DNA of 64,000 nt from Actinomycetota bacterium (GTDB lineage Bacteria; Actinomycetota; Thermoleophilia; RBG-16-64-13): assembly GCA_018830645.1 (NCBI GenBank), contig JAHJSA010000055.1, positions 1 through 64,000 of the forward strand. The letters are read 5' to 3'. Positions 10,723-19,364 of this stretch are shown here, one piece after another. Numbering within the stretch: the first letter of the stretch is position 1; each line of letters opens with the position of its first letter. The notes under the pieces were generated by a model. That model ran no database searches. It saw nothing but the letters and a program-made list of their open reading frames with translations, and was not told the origin of the DNA. The translations under genes and the position numbers were made by a program.

Positions 10723-11722
10723 CGCAGGCCGCACCGAGGCCGAGATGGTCGTCCAGACCGTGCTCGGGCCCGTGCCCGTGTCGGAGATCGGCTTCACCCT
10801 CCCGCACGAGCATGTCTACGCGAAGCTCTGGCTCATCCCCGGGCGCTACGACTACGCCGGACAGATCGACAACGAGGACATCCTGGTGGAGGAGTTGGGC
10901 GAGTTCACCGTGCGGGGCGGGAGCTGCCTCGTCGACCTGACGCTCCCGGGCATCGGGCGCGACCCCCTGCGAGTAGCCGATGTCGCTCGGCGCACCGGTC
11001 TGCACATCGTCGCCGGCACCGGCTTCTACCGGGAACCGTACTACCCGCCCGAGGCGCGCATCGACCGCCGCACGGTGGAGTCCATCGCCGACGAGATGGT
11101 GTGGGAGATCGAGGTGGGCATCGGCAAAACGGGTATCCGCGCAGGCATCATCGGTGAGATCGGAACGGAGAAGTCGTGGGTCTCGGCTCAGGAGGAGCGG
11201 GTGTGCCGCGCCGCCGGGCGCGCCCAGGCCCGCACCGGGGCCGCGATCACCACGCACTCGGTGCTCGGACGAGTCGGCCTCGATCAGCTCGACCTCTTCG
11301 TGGCGGAAGGCGCCGACCCACGACGGGTGATCATCGGACATTGTGACTGGATCGCCGACCTCGACTACTGCCAGACCGTCATCGATCGCGGTGCCAGCGT
11401 CGCATTCGACGCGTTCGGGCACCCCGACCCGTACACCCGCGGCCTCGAGAATATGGTGTGCGAGTTCATCCTTGAGCTGCTCCGCCGCGGGCACGCCTCT
11501 CAACTCCTGCTCTCGCAGGATGTGTGCGGGGTCGTCAACCTCAAACGGTTCGGAGGCGCAGGCTACTCCTACGTGCAGGAGAGGGTGATCCCCCAGCTGC
11601 TCGAGGGCGGCGCCACCGAGGACCACATCCGAACCATGACCGTGGAGAACCCGAGGCGACTCCTGGCGGGGCCTCCACGTCCTCCGATCGGCGCGCGGCC
11701 CGCGGGCAGGGCGACGCTATAG
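10712..11722 (+). CDS. Phosphotriesterase-related metalloenzyme
   Basis: [72 protein letters not shown]. Confidence 0.82.
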   Translation: MGADAGRTEAEMVVQTVLGPVPVSEIGFTLPHEHVYAKLWLIPGRYDYAGQIDNEDILVEELGEFTVRGGSCLVDLTLPGIGRDPLRVADVARRTGLHIVAGTGFYREPYYPPEARIDRRTVESIADEMVWEIEVGIGKTGIRAGIIGEIGTEKSWVSAQEERVCRAAGRAQARTGAAITTHSVLGRVGLDQLDLFVAEGADPRRVIIGHCDWIADLDYCQTVIDRGASVAFDAFGHPDPYTRGLENMVCEFILELLRRGHASQLLLSQDVCGVVNLKRFGGAGYSYVQERVIPQLLEGGATEDHIRTMTVENPRRLLAGPPRPPIGARPAGRATL

Positions 11723-11762
11723 TCATGCGACTCTGAAGAAGAACGCGTCTCGGGGAGGCACC

Positions 11763-12356
11763 ATGCATGTGAGTAGAGCTCGTTTGCTCGTCGCGGCCCT
11801 GGCAGCGACGCTCGTTGTGTTCGCCTCGGTCGGGCTCGGAGGGTGCGGCCTCACCGGCGGCAAAGCAGACGATCGTTCCCAGAACCTCATGCAGCTGTGG
11901 TCGGAGTTCCCGGGGTCCGCCGACTGGGACCTCGAGATCCGCGGCGTCGACGCCCAGAAGAAGAGCACCGGAAGCCACGACGCCTGGTACACGGTGTACA
12001 AGGTGACCTACACCAGCAAGCGGGTGCCGGCCTTTGCGATCTACGCTTCCATCGACATACCCAAGGACGACAGCATGGAGTTCGCGAACCGGGTGGAGGC
12101 GTTCTTCGTCTCGACCACCGGCATCCTCGACAACCTGCCCCCAGACAGCGACAAGCTGGCCTTCATGAGCTGGTGGGCCCAAGCGAACCCCGACAAGTAC
12201 TTCCTTCGCATGCGCGCGGATGACGTGGGTTCGGGTTCGCCGACCTACACGGTGCTGTTCGCCGACACCATCCCCGACGAGTCGGCCGCGACCGTCGAGT
12301 TCTCGGAGATCGCAGTTGCGTACGACTCCGCCACCGGCGAGTGGAGCAGCGACTGA
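11763..12356 (+). CDS. Putative secreted/lipoprotein of unknown function
   Basis: Signal peptide with lipobox-like VGLGGCGL. Confidence 0.5.
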   Translation: MHVSRARLLVAALAATLVVFASVGLGGCGLTGGKADDRSQNLMQLWSEFPGSADWDLEIRGVDAQKKSTGSHDAWYTVYKVTYTSKRVPAFAIYASIDIPKDDSMEFANRVEAFFVSTTGILDNLPPDSDKLAFMSWWAQANPDKYFLRMRADDVGSGSPTYTVLFADTIPDESAATVEFSEIAVAYDSATGEWSSD

Positions 12357-12408
12357 GCGGTTCGGACCGCACCGTCCTCTCAGCCCCGCTTCTCCCGCGT
12401 CCCTGTCT

Positions 12409-13785
12409 CTACGGGTAGCGCAGGTCGCCGATCGTCTTGTAGAACACCTGCCGAGCCAGGTCGCGGGCGCCGTGGAGGCGGTCGGCCGTCGTCACCACAC
12501 CCGGCACCCCCGGGTACTGGGGCACTGCGCGCCCAGCCAACTGTCTCAGCCAGCGCCGCCCACGGTAGATGAGGCGCTTCTGCACGTATGCTTCTTTCTG
12601 AGACGCCACCATGTCCCCGGGGCGCGCCTCCTCGAGGACGAGCGCGTCGGGGCTCAGTTCCTCCAGCATCGCGACGCCGGCCTCAGTGCGGGCGATGAGG
12701 TCGGACACTCCGGGAGTGCCGTCGAAGCGGTCGAGCCAGGCGTCGCCCACCGAGATGTCGGCCAGATCCGCCAGAGCGTCGGGGCAGAGACGACAGCGCG
12801 TGGGCACATAACCGAACATCAAGTCGTCGTAATAGTCGGGGTAGGGCAGCACCCGGGAATCGCCGGAATGGGTCTCCAACCGCATCACGCCCGGCCAGTC
12901 GGGGCCGCGGTAGGAGACCGAGGCGAGCTCGCGGGGGGAGAGGCCGGCACGTCGTGCCGCCACCGCGGCCAACTGCGGCAACCCCGTCCACCCGCAGAAG
13001 AGGCCTATGGCAAGCACGATCCTCTTGCGCAGCAGCGGATGGTGCCGCTGGGCGAGACGAAGGCCTTGGATGTGACAGGGGAGGCCGATCAGCGCGTAGC
13101 GACCGGGCTCCTCGATCACCCGACGCAACAGCACGTTGGTGGCCGCCACGTTGTACTTCGAGCCACGGCAGGCGGAGATCTCCTCAGCGGTCCGCGCGAT
13201 CACGGGCTCCGTCGCCAGAGCGTTCTCGGGATCCATGCGGCAGACCAGCGCCGCGTCGATGCGGCCGGCCGCCAGCGCCCCCTGCATGATGGCCGTCGCC
13301 ACACCGCCGGACGCTCCCTGATACCTCACGTCTGCGTCGGCGGCCCAGCCGAACGCGAGCCGGCGCCAGGGCCCGAGGAAGTCGGCGCTGGGGGCGCCTT
13401 CGTTGCGCTCGCGCCACCAGGCGTCATCGGTGAAGTCGAGACCGGGCCCGGGGCACACCTCGAGGCAAGTGCCGCACTCGTTGCAGGCGGCCGGCGAGAC
13501 GACCGGCTCGAGCCCCTCGCGCACGTCCCACCGCATGGTGATCGCGCCCTGATTGCAGAGCGCGGCACACGTGCCGCACTGCATGCACAGGCCCGACGAG
13601 TAGACGCCCGCGATGGTGGCACCGGAGGGGGCGGCGTCGAGGGCGCCCACGCTCGCGGCAGAGCCGGCGCTGGAGCCACCCGCGCTGGCGGCGGCGTCGG
13701 GCGTGGCGGCGGCGTCGGCCGTCGTTCCCTCGTCTTCGGTGTCGTCGCGCTCGGCCGTGGCGCCTCCCTCGTGGTCTGCTTCCAC
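12409..13785 (-). CDS. Coenzyme F420 hydrogenase/dehydrogenase beta-subunit family protein (FrhB-like)
   Basis: Two ferredoxin motifs (CMQCGTCAALC, CNECGTCLEVCPGPG), GASGGVATAIM, CRGSKYNV, GLPCHIQGLR, CRLCPDALADLADISVGDAW. Confidence 0.88.
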   Translation of the reverse strand: MEADHEGGATAERDDTEDEGTTADAAATPDAAASAGGSSAGSAASVGALDAAPSGATIAGVYSSGLCMQCGTCAALCNQGAITMRWDVREGLEPVVSPAACNECGTCLEVCPGPGLDFTDDAWWRERNEGAPSADFLGPWRRLAFGWAADADVRYQGASGGVATAIMQGALAAGRIDAALVCRMDPENALATEPVIARTAEEISACRGSKYNVAATNVLLRRVIEEPGRYALIGLPCHIQGLRLAQRHHPLLRKRIVLAIGLFCGWTGLPQLAAVAARRAGLSPRELASVSYRGPDWPGVMRLETHSGDSRVLPYPDYYDDLMFGYVPTRCRLCPDALADLADISVGDAWLDRFDGTPGVSDLIARTEAGVAMLEELSPDALVLEEARPGDMVASQKEAYVQKRLIYRGRRWLRQLAGRAVPQYPGVPGVVTTADRLHGARDLARQVFYKTIGDLRYP

Positions 13786-13887
13786 GCGCAGTCCGAAACA
13801 TCATGCCACACGAGGCCCGACGCGACCCGGCACTCACCGCGTCCTGATAGAATCGAGTCGGACCGATAAGACCAAGGAGGTACTTCC

Positions 13888-14388
13888 ATGGCCGAAGGGC
13901 TGGAACTGTCCGGGTCCGCGGCTCTGACGGGACTCACTCCCGCAGACGTGGGCGAACTCGAGCGTGTGGCCATCGTCCAGGAGTACGCGGCCGGAGACAC
14001 CATCTTCACCGAGGGAGAGCCCTCCTCCGGCATGTACATCATCGTTGAGGGCGACGTGTCCCTACACACCTCCCTCGGCGTCGAGCAGGTAGATGTGGGC
14101 AAGGCTGGGAAGGGCGACCTGATCGGCTGGTCCGGCCTGGTACCCCCGCATGTGTTCTCAGCAACGGCTGTCTCCGCGGGGGCAAGTACGATCGCCTTCA
14201 TCAAGACCGACGACCTGGTGCGCCTCAGCGAAGAGGACCAGTACCTGGGCCGGATGGTCATGCGCAACGTGGCCTCGGTCATCTCGGTGCGCCTGCGCGA
14301 ATCTCACAAGAGGACGGCCCACCTGGTGCAGCAGCTGCGCGACCAGGTGCCCTCCGGCAAGGGCCTGCGCTCCCGGCACCAGGGCTAG
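13888..14388 (+). CDS. Cyclic-nucleotide-binding-domain protein without HTH
   Basis: 166 aa; EYAAGDTIFTEGEPSSGMYIIVEGDVSL cNMP fold; no winged-helix region after the dimerisation helix. Confidence 0.8.
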   Translation: MAEGLELSGSAALTGLTPADVGELERVAIVQEYAAGDTIFTEGEPSSGMYIIVEGDVSLHTSLGVEQVDVGKAGKGDLIGWSGLVPPHVFSATAVSAGASTIAFIKTDDLVRLSEEDQYLGRMVMRNVASVISVRLRESHKRTAHLVQQLRDQVPSGKGLRSRHQG

Positions 14389-14423
14389 TCTGTATCACGG
14401 TTCGTCGCCGCCGCGAACGCCGG

Positions 14424-14534
14424 TGGGAACGGGCCGCCTGTGGGTGAGCCGAATGGAGAGGGGGCCGGATCGCCGGGGAGACCGGTGGCCGGCCCCAACA
14501 TCGAGGCGCCGGTGACGCACCGGTCGCGATGGAG
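14424..14534 (+). ncRNA. Candidate structured RNA/leader element, copy A
   Basis: ~115-bp direct repeat of 14638-14757; nested hairpin GGGGCCGG-ATC-GCCGG-GGAGA-CCGGT-GG-CCGGCCCC, then hairpin CCGGTG-ACG-CACCGG. Confidence 0.5.
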
Positions 14535-14540
14535 TATCAT

Positions 14541-14566
14541 CGGTAGGCACGTACGGTAGGCACGTA
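14541..14566. repeat. 13-bp perfect tandem duplication CGGTAGGCACGTA x2
   Basis: 14541-14553 and 14554-14566 identical. Confidence 0.85.
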
Positions 14567-14611
14567 GCGACCTGCCCAAGAGCTAAGGTCAGGAACCGTG
14601 TCCGCCGATAT

Positions 14612-14625
14612 GTGAATAGGTTCAC
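14612..14625. promoter_or_regulatory. CRP/FNR-type palindrome GTGAA-N4-TTCAC
   Basis: Perfect 5-bp half sites; in context TGTGAATAGGTTCACG matches the TGTGA-N6-TCAC(A) CRP layout; lies just upstream of leader copy B. Confidence 0.5.
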
Positions 14626-14637
14626 GAAGACGGCTCG

Positions 14638-14757
14638 TGGGGAACGGGTCCGCCTGTGGGTGAGCTGAACAGAGAGAGAGGGGGCCGGATCACCGGGGAG
14701 ACCGGTGGCTGGCCTCAACATCGAGGCGCCGGTGACGCACCGGCCGCGGAGGAGTGA
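14638..14757 (+). ncRNA. Candidate structured RNA/leader element, copy B (hydrogenase operon 5' leader)
   Basis: Second copy of the repeat; hairpins conserved with wobble/compatible changes; ends in GGAGGAG Shine-Dalgarno immediately before ATG 14764. Confidence 0.55.
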
Positions 14758-14763
14758 GCGCCA

Positions 14764-15801
14764 ATGATCGACCGCGTCGTGGCCAAGGCGGACCTCATCA
14801 GGTCCATCGACAGCCTGGCCGACAAGCGAACCGTGGCCGCGCCCGTGGCGAACGGTCCGCAGTTCAGCTTCAGGACCATCACTGCGGCCGAGGAGATCGC
14901 GGAGGGCTACCTCCCCACGGCCCTACCTCCGAACAAGTATCTCCTGCCACCGCGCGAGACGCTGCTTCGGTTCGCCTGGCATGAGGAACTCACAGTGGAC
15001 CCCGTGATCGAGGCGACCGACACGATTGCCTTCGGCGTCCGACCCTGCGACCTCCACGCTCTGGAGCTACTCGACCGCATCTTCGTCGACGACAAGCATG
15101 ACGGGCACTACCGCGCCCGCCGCGAGCGGATGCTTCTCGTGGGAGTCGAGTGCCTGGAACCCTGTGACGACCACTGCTTCTGCGAGAGCATGGGCACTCT
15201 CCGCGCGGAGAGTGGCTTCGACGTGCTCCTCACCGACCTCGAAGACACCTACTACGTACGGGTGGGCTCGCCCGAAGGCAAGGAGTTCATCCTCGGCATC
15301 GATGGAGTGCGTGAGGCCGCCTACGAAGACCGCACTCTGCTTCGCAAGGCCCACGAGCGGCGCGACGCCGCCTTCACCCCCCGACTCGACGTGACGTTTG
15401 AGCAGCTTCCCGGCTTGCTGGCGGAGAGCTCGGATTCGCTCCTGTGGGACGTGCTCGGCGAGAAATGCCTCTCCTGCGGAGCCTGCACCAACGTGTGCCC
15501 CACCTGCTACTGCTTCGACGTGCGCGACGACGTGAACCTCGACATGAAGAGTGGCGAGCGCTTCCGAACGTGGGACAGCTGCCAGCTCGAGGAGTTCGCC
15601 ATGGTGGGCACCGGCGAGAGCTTCCGCCAACCCCGAGAGATGCGGGTGAAGCACCGCTTCAACCGGAAGGGCCGCTACATATTCGAGCGCTACGGGCTGC
15701 ACGGCTGTGTCGGCTGCGGCCGCTGTGCGAGGAGCTGTATCGTGGATATCGACCCGATCGAGGTGTTCAATCAGCTCAAGGGCCAACCGGTGGAAAGGTA
15801 G
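14764..15801 (+). CDS. hydB: Sulfhydrogenase beta-subunit-like 4Fe-4S protein (HydB/AsrA-like)
   Basis: FGVRPCDLHALELLDRIF, GEKCLSCGACTNVCPTCYCFDV, HGCVGCGRCARSCIVDID. Confidence 0.85.
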   Translation: MIDRVVAKADLIRSIDSLADKRTVAAPVANGPQFSFRTITAAEEIAEGYLPTALPPNKYLLPPRETLLRFAWHEELTVDPVIEATDTIAFGVRPCDLHALELLDRIFVDDKHDGHYRARRERMLLVGVECLEPCDDHCFCESMGTLRAESGFDVLLTDLEDTYYVRVGSPEGKEFILGIDGVREAAYEDRTLLRKAHERRDAAFTPRLDVTFEQLPGLLAESSDSLLWDVLGEKCLSCGACTNVCPTCYCFDVRDDVNLDMKSGERFRTWDSCQLEEFAMVGTGESFRQPREMRVKHRFNRKGRYIFERYGLHGCVGCGRCARSCIVDIDPIEVFNQLKGQPVER

Positions 15802-15804
15802 GGG

Positions 15805-16662
15805 ATGGTGAGCACTCACACGACTCCACTTGGCGCGCTGAAGCCGTCGCCGTTCCTGCCCGACATGGCCGAGATCGTCCGCAAGGAGCGGCTGAACCCC
15901 ACCGAGACCCTCTATGTGCTGCGGCTCACGGGAGGGGCCGAACTCGGACACGCTCCGGGACAGTTCGTGGAGGTGAGCGTCTTCGGAGTGGGAGAGGCGC
16001 CCCTCTCTATCTCGTCGTCACCCACCAGAGGTGACACCTTCGAACTCTGCATCCGCAGGGTGGGGGATGTCACAACCGCGATGGAACGACTCGGAATCGG
16101 GGCCAAGGTCGGTATCCGCGGGCCGTTGGGGCGGGGGTTCCCGCTCGAGGTCATGCGCGACCGCGACGTGCTGATCATCGCAGGCGGCCTGGGCATCGTC
16201 CCGCTCCGCAGCCTGATAGGCACCTTGATCGACGAACGCTCCGATTTTGCCGACGTGACCATCCTGTACGGGTGCAAGAGCCCCGCCGATATGTTGTTCA
16301 AGGATGAGGTCGAGGCCTGGGGAGCCCGCAGTGACATCGACTTCCGAGTGACCATGGACATCGCCGACCCGTCGTGGCAAGGCAACGTGGGCCCCGTCAC
16401 CACCCTGTTCCGACGGCTCGCCGTGAACCCCAAGACCACGGTGCCCGTCATGGTGGGGCCGCCGGTGATGTTCAAGCACGTGGTGAAGCAGGTGCTCGCG
16501 GTGGGCATCCCCGAGGATCGGATCATCCTCTCGCTCGAACGACGCATGAAGTGTGGCATCGGCGAGTGCGGGCACTGCCAGATCAACGGCGTGTACGTGT
16601 GCGAGGACGGCCCCGTGTTCACGTACGCCGAGCTGAAGCGGCTCGAGGAGGCGATGCTCTGA
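15805..16662 (+). CDS. hydG: Sulfhydrogenase gamma-subunit-like FAD/NAD(P)-binding protein
   Basis: PGQFVEVSVFGVGEAPLSISSSPT, IIAGGLGIVPLRSLI, MKCGIGECGHCQINGVYVCEDGPVF. Confidence 0.88.
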   Translation: MVSTHTTPLGALKPSPFLPDMAEIVRKERLNPTETLYVLRLTGGAELGHAPGQFVEVSVFGVGEAPLSISSSPTRGDTFELCIRRVGDVTTAMERLGIGAKVGIRGPLGRGFPLEVMRDRDVLIIAGGLGIVPLRSLIGTLIDERSDFADVTILYGCKSPADMLFKDEVEAWGARSDIDFRVTMDIADPSWQGNVGPVTTLFRRLAVNPKTTVPVMVGPPVMFKHVVKQVLAVGIPEDRIILSLERRMKCGIGECGHCQINGVYVCEDGPVFTYAELKRLEEAML

Positions 16663-17450
16663 TGACCGAACCCATCCGCAGTCCCGAACGCCCCCGGGTG
16701 GCGCTCTTCGAGCTCGCCTCCTGCGCGGGGTGCCAGCTCCAGATCCTCAACTGTGAGGACGAGCTGGTCGACCTGCTTCAGCTCGTGGAGTTCGTCTACT
16801 TCAAGGAAGCGATGACAGAGACATCCGACCACTACGACCTCGCGCTAATCGAAGGCTCGGTGACCCGCGAGTCTGATGAGGAGAAGCTCCGCCACATTCG
16901 CGAGAAGGCCGCCCTGGTGGTGACGCTGGGCTCCTGCGCCTACCCGGTGGGAGTCCCCGGGCTCAAGAACGCGCACGACCCGGATGAGGTGGGGTCGTTG
17001 GTCTACGGTGAAGACGCGGGCTTCTTCCCCACGATCGAAGCCAAACCGGTGGACGCCGTGATCCCCGTGGACCTGCACATCCTCGGCTGCCCGATCCACA
17101 AGGACGACTTCATGCGGGTGCTGACAGCGCTCCTGATCGGGAAGCACCCGCCCGTGCCGACTCACGCCGTGTGCGTTGAGTGCCGCCTGAAGGAGAACGT
17201 CTGCGCGTTCGACCGCGGCCTCGTCTGCCTGGGGCCGATCACCCGCGCCGGCTGCGGAGCACTCTGCCCGAGCTACGGGAGCCGCTGCTTCGGCTGCCGC
17301 GGTCTCTGCGACGACCCCAACGTTGCGTCCATGGAAGTGCTGCTGGAAGAGAAGGGAAAGACCGCGGAGGAGATCATGGCCGAGTACGGCCTCTACAACG
17401 GCTATTATGCCCGCCGCGACGGCGGCTTGAAAGCGAAGGTGGCTCGATGA
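16662..17450 (+). CDS. hydD: [NiFe] hydrogenase small (delta) subunit, group 3-like
   Basis: ASCAGCQLQILNCEDELVDL, EGSVTRESDEEKLRHIREKAALVVTLGSCAYPVGVPGLKN, LGCPIHKDDF. Confidence 0.88.
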   Translation: MTEPIRSPERPRVALFELASCAGCQLQILNCEDELVDLLQLVEFVYFKEAMTETSDHYDLALIEGSVTRESDEEKLRHIREKAALVVTLGSCAYPVGVPGLKNAHDPDEVGSLVYGEDAGFFPTIEAKPVDAVIPVDLHILGCPIHKDDFMRVLTALLIGKHPPVPTHAVCVECRLKENVCAFDRGLVCLGPITRAGCGALCPSYGSRCFGCRGLCDDPNVASMEVLLEEKGKTAEEIMAEYGLYNGYYARRDGGLKAKVAR

Positions 17451-18904
17451 CCGGCAACGGCGGCAGCAACGGCGGTGCGGGCGGGGCACGGACCGTCGAG
17501 GTGAACGTGGACTACGTGTCCCGCGTAGAGGGTCACGGCAACATCGTGGTGGTGGCTGAGAACGACCTGCCCACAGAGGTGCGTTTCGAGGTGACCGAGC
17601 CGCCCCGCTTCTTCGAGGCGATGCTGCGTGGTCGCCCCTACGACCAGGCGCCGCTCATCACCAGCCGTATCTGCGGAATCTGCTCCAACGGACACGTGCT
17701 GGCCTCAATCACCGCCATGGAGGCCACGCTGGGAATCACGCCCACCCGGCAGACCAAGCTTCTGCGTCGCCTGCTCATGCACGGCGAGACCATCCAGAGC
17801 CACGTGCTGCACGCGTACTTCCTGGTGGCCCCCGACTTCTTCGACGTAGGAAGTGTGGTGCCCCTGGCGGGCACTCACCCCGAGGTCGTGAAACGTGCCC
17901 TGCGCCTGAAGAAGCTCGGCAACGACTTGTGCGAGGTCGTCGGCGGTCGCGCCGTGCACCAGGTGGCTGCGGTGGTGGGTGGGTTCACCCACCTGCCGAC
18001 GCCTGAGGCCCTCACCGCGGTCCGCACACGACTGGTGGAGGCGGGGGGCGACCTCCAAGAGACCGTGACCCTGTTCGCGAGCCTGGACATGCCGGCCTTC
18101 AGCCGGCCCACCGAATACCTCTCCCTCACGTACGGGGAGGCCGGCGGAGACGAAGCCGGAGGAGGAGAAGCCTACGCCTTCTTCGGCGACCACATCCTCT
18201 CGTCGGAGGGCGGCACGATCCCGGTGAGCGACTACCGCGACAAGGTGCGGGAACGCGTCGTGGCCCACTCCTCGGCCAAGCACTGCGCTCCGGGCGATGG
18301 AACTGCGACCGACACCTTCATGGTAGGCGCCTTGGCCCGCCTCAACAATGGCTTCGACCGGCTGAGCGACGGCGCCAAGGCGGCTGCGGCCGACCTCGGG
18401 TTCCAACCGACCTGCACCAACACGTTCATGAACACGGTGGCCCAGCTCATCGAGACCGTGCACTGCGTGGAAGACTCCGTCATGATCATCGACCGATTGC
18501 TCGACGAGGGCCTGAAGGCGGAACCTCCGGAGGTGGAGATCCGCGCAGGACGCGGCGCCGGAGCTGTGGAGGTGCCTCGCGGCACGTTGTACCACGAGTA
18601 TGCGGTGGACGACGCCGGGCTGATCGTCGAGGCCAACCTGATCATCCCCACCGGCCAGAACCTGGCGAATCTGGAGCAGGACATGTGGGCCTTGGCACCG
18701 CAGGTGCTCCCCCAAGGCAAGGAGAAGGCTCAGAAGGCCATGGAGATGCTCGTGCGGGCCTACGATCCCTGTATCTCCTGCTCCACCCACGTGATCTACT
18801 TGGATGGGGAGGGGAACGAGAGCGCCGGTGACGATGCCGGGCATTCACACCGAGCAGACCACCAAGGCACGGGGGCCTCCGGGCCGGAGGAGGTGACGGC
18901 ATGA
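17447..18904 (+). CDS. hydA: [NiFe] hydrogenase large (alpha) subunit, group 3b-like
   Basis: L1 motif RICGICSNGH and L2 motif DPCISCSTH; RVEGHGNIVV; 4-bp overlap with the small subunit. Confidence 0.9.
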   Translation: MTGNGGSNGGAGGARTVEVNVDYVSRVEGHGNIVVVAENDLPTEVRFEVTEPPRFFEAMLRGRPYDQAPLITSRICGICSNGHVLASITAMEATLGITPTRQTKLLRRLLMHGETIQSHVLHAYFLVAPDFFDVGSVVPLAGTHPEVVKRALRLKKLGNDLCEVVGGRAVHQVAAVVGGFTHLPTPEALTAVRTRLVEAGGDLQETVTLFASLDMPAFSRPTEYLSLTYGEAGGDEAGGGEAYAFFGDHILSSEGGTIPVSDYRDKVRERVVAHSSAKHCAPGDGTATDTFMVGALARLNNGFDRLSDGAKAAAADLGFQPTCTNTFMNTVAQLIETVHCVEDSVMIIDRLLDEGLKAEPPEVEIRAGRGAGAVEVPRGTLYHEYAVDDAGLIVEANLIIPTGQNLANLEQDMWALAPQVLPQGKEKAQKAMEMLVRAYDPCISCSTHVIYLDGEGNESAGDDAGHSHRADHQGTGASGPEEVTA

Positions 18905-19356
18905 CCGTCGATCGCGCGTTGCTCAAGCGCAACGAACTCTTCACCACCCTTGATGACGGCGAAGCGGCCATGCTGGCCAAGAAGGCGGTGAGCAGGACGT
19001 ACCTGGCGGGAGAAGAGATCTTCCAGGAGAACGAGGAGGCCTATGCCATCTGTGTGCTCCTGGAAGGGCGCGTGGGCCTGATGATGGATGTGGGCAACGG
19101 TAGGCGCCTTACCGTGACCACGGTCGAACCGGGCGAGATCTTCGCCTGGTCGGGACTCGTGGCGCCGTATCAATTCACCTCGACGGCCCGCGCCGTGGAG
19201 GACTGCACCATGGCGGCTTTCAAGTCGGAAGACCTCCGGCGCATGTTCGACGAGAACCCCCGCCTGGGCTACCAGGTGATGCGCCAGATCTCGTTCCTGA
19301 TCGCCCAGCGTCTGCGCGACACCCACCTGCAGCTGCTGGGGCTGTTCGGCTCGTAG
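18901..19356 (+). CDS. Cyclic-nucleotide-binding-domain protein without HTH
   Basis: 151 aa; TYLAGEEIFQENEEAYAICVLLEGRVGLMM...GEIFAWSGLVAPYQFTSTARA; paralog of 13888..14388. Confidence 0.8.
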   Translation: MTVDRALLKRNELFTTLDDGEAAMLAKKAVSRTYLAGEEIFQENEEAYAICVLLEGRVGLMMDVGNGRRLTVTTVEPGEIFAWSGLVAPYQFTSTARAVEDCTMAAFKSEDLRRMFDENPRLGYQVMRQISFLIAQRLRDTHLQLLGLFGS

Positions 19357-19364
19357 ACACCTGC

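Noticed and set aside
14395-14721. Minus-strand ORF (108 aa) spanning both leader repeats
   Set aside because: Encodes the repeat twice in different frames (TGLPGDPAPS and GHRSPRRSGP), explained better by the repeated structured non-coding element than by a protein.
14424-14757. Cobalamin, c-di-AMP (ydaO) or ZTP riboswitch in the duplicated leader
   Set aside because: Isolated resemblances (GGGAA, GGAGACC, CCGCCTG) but the diagnostic core motifs of these classes are not present in order.
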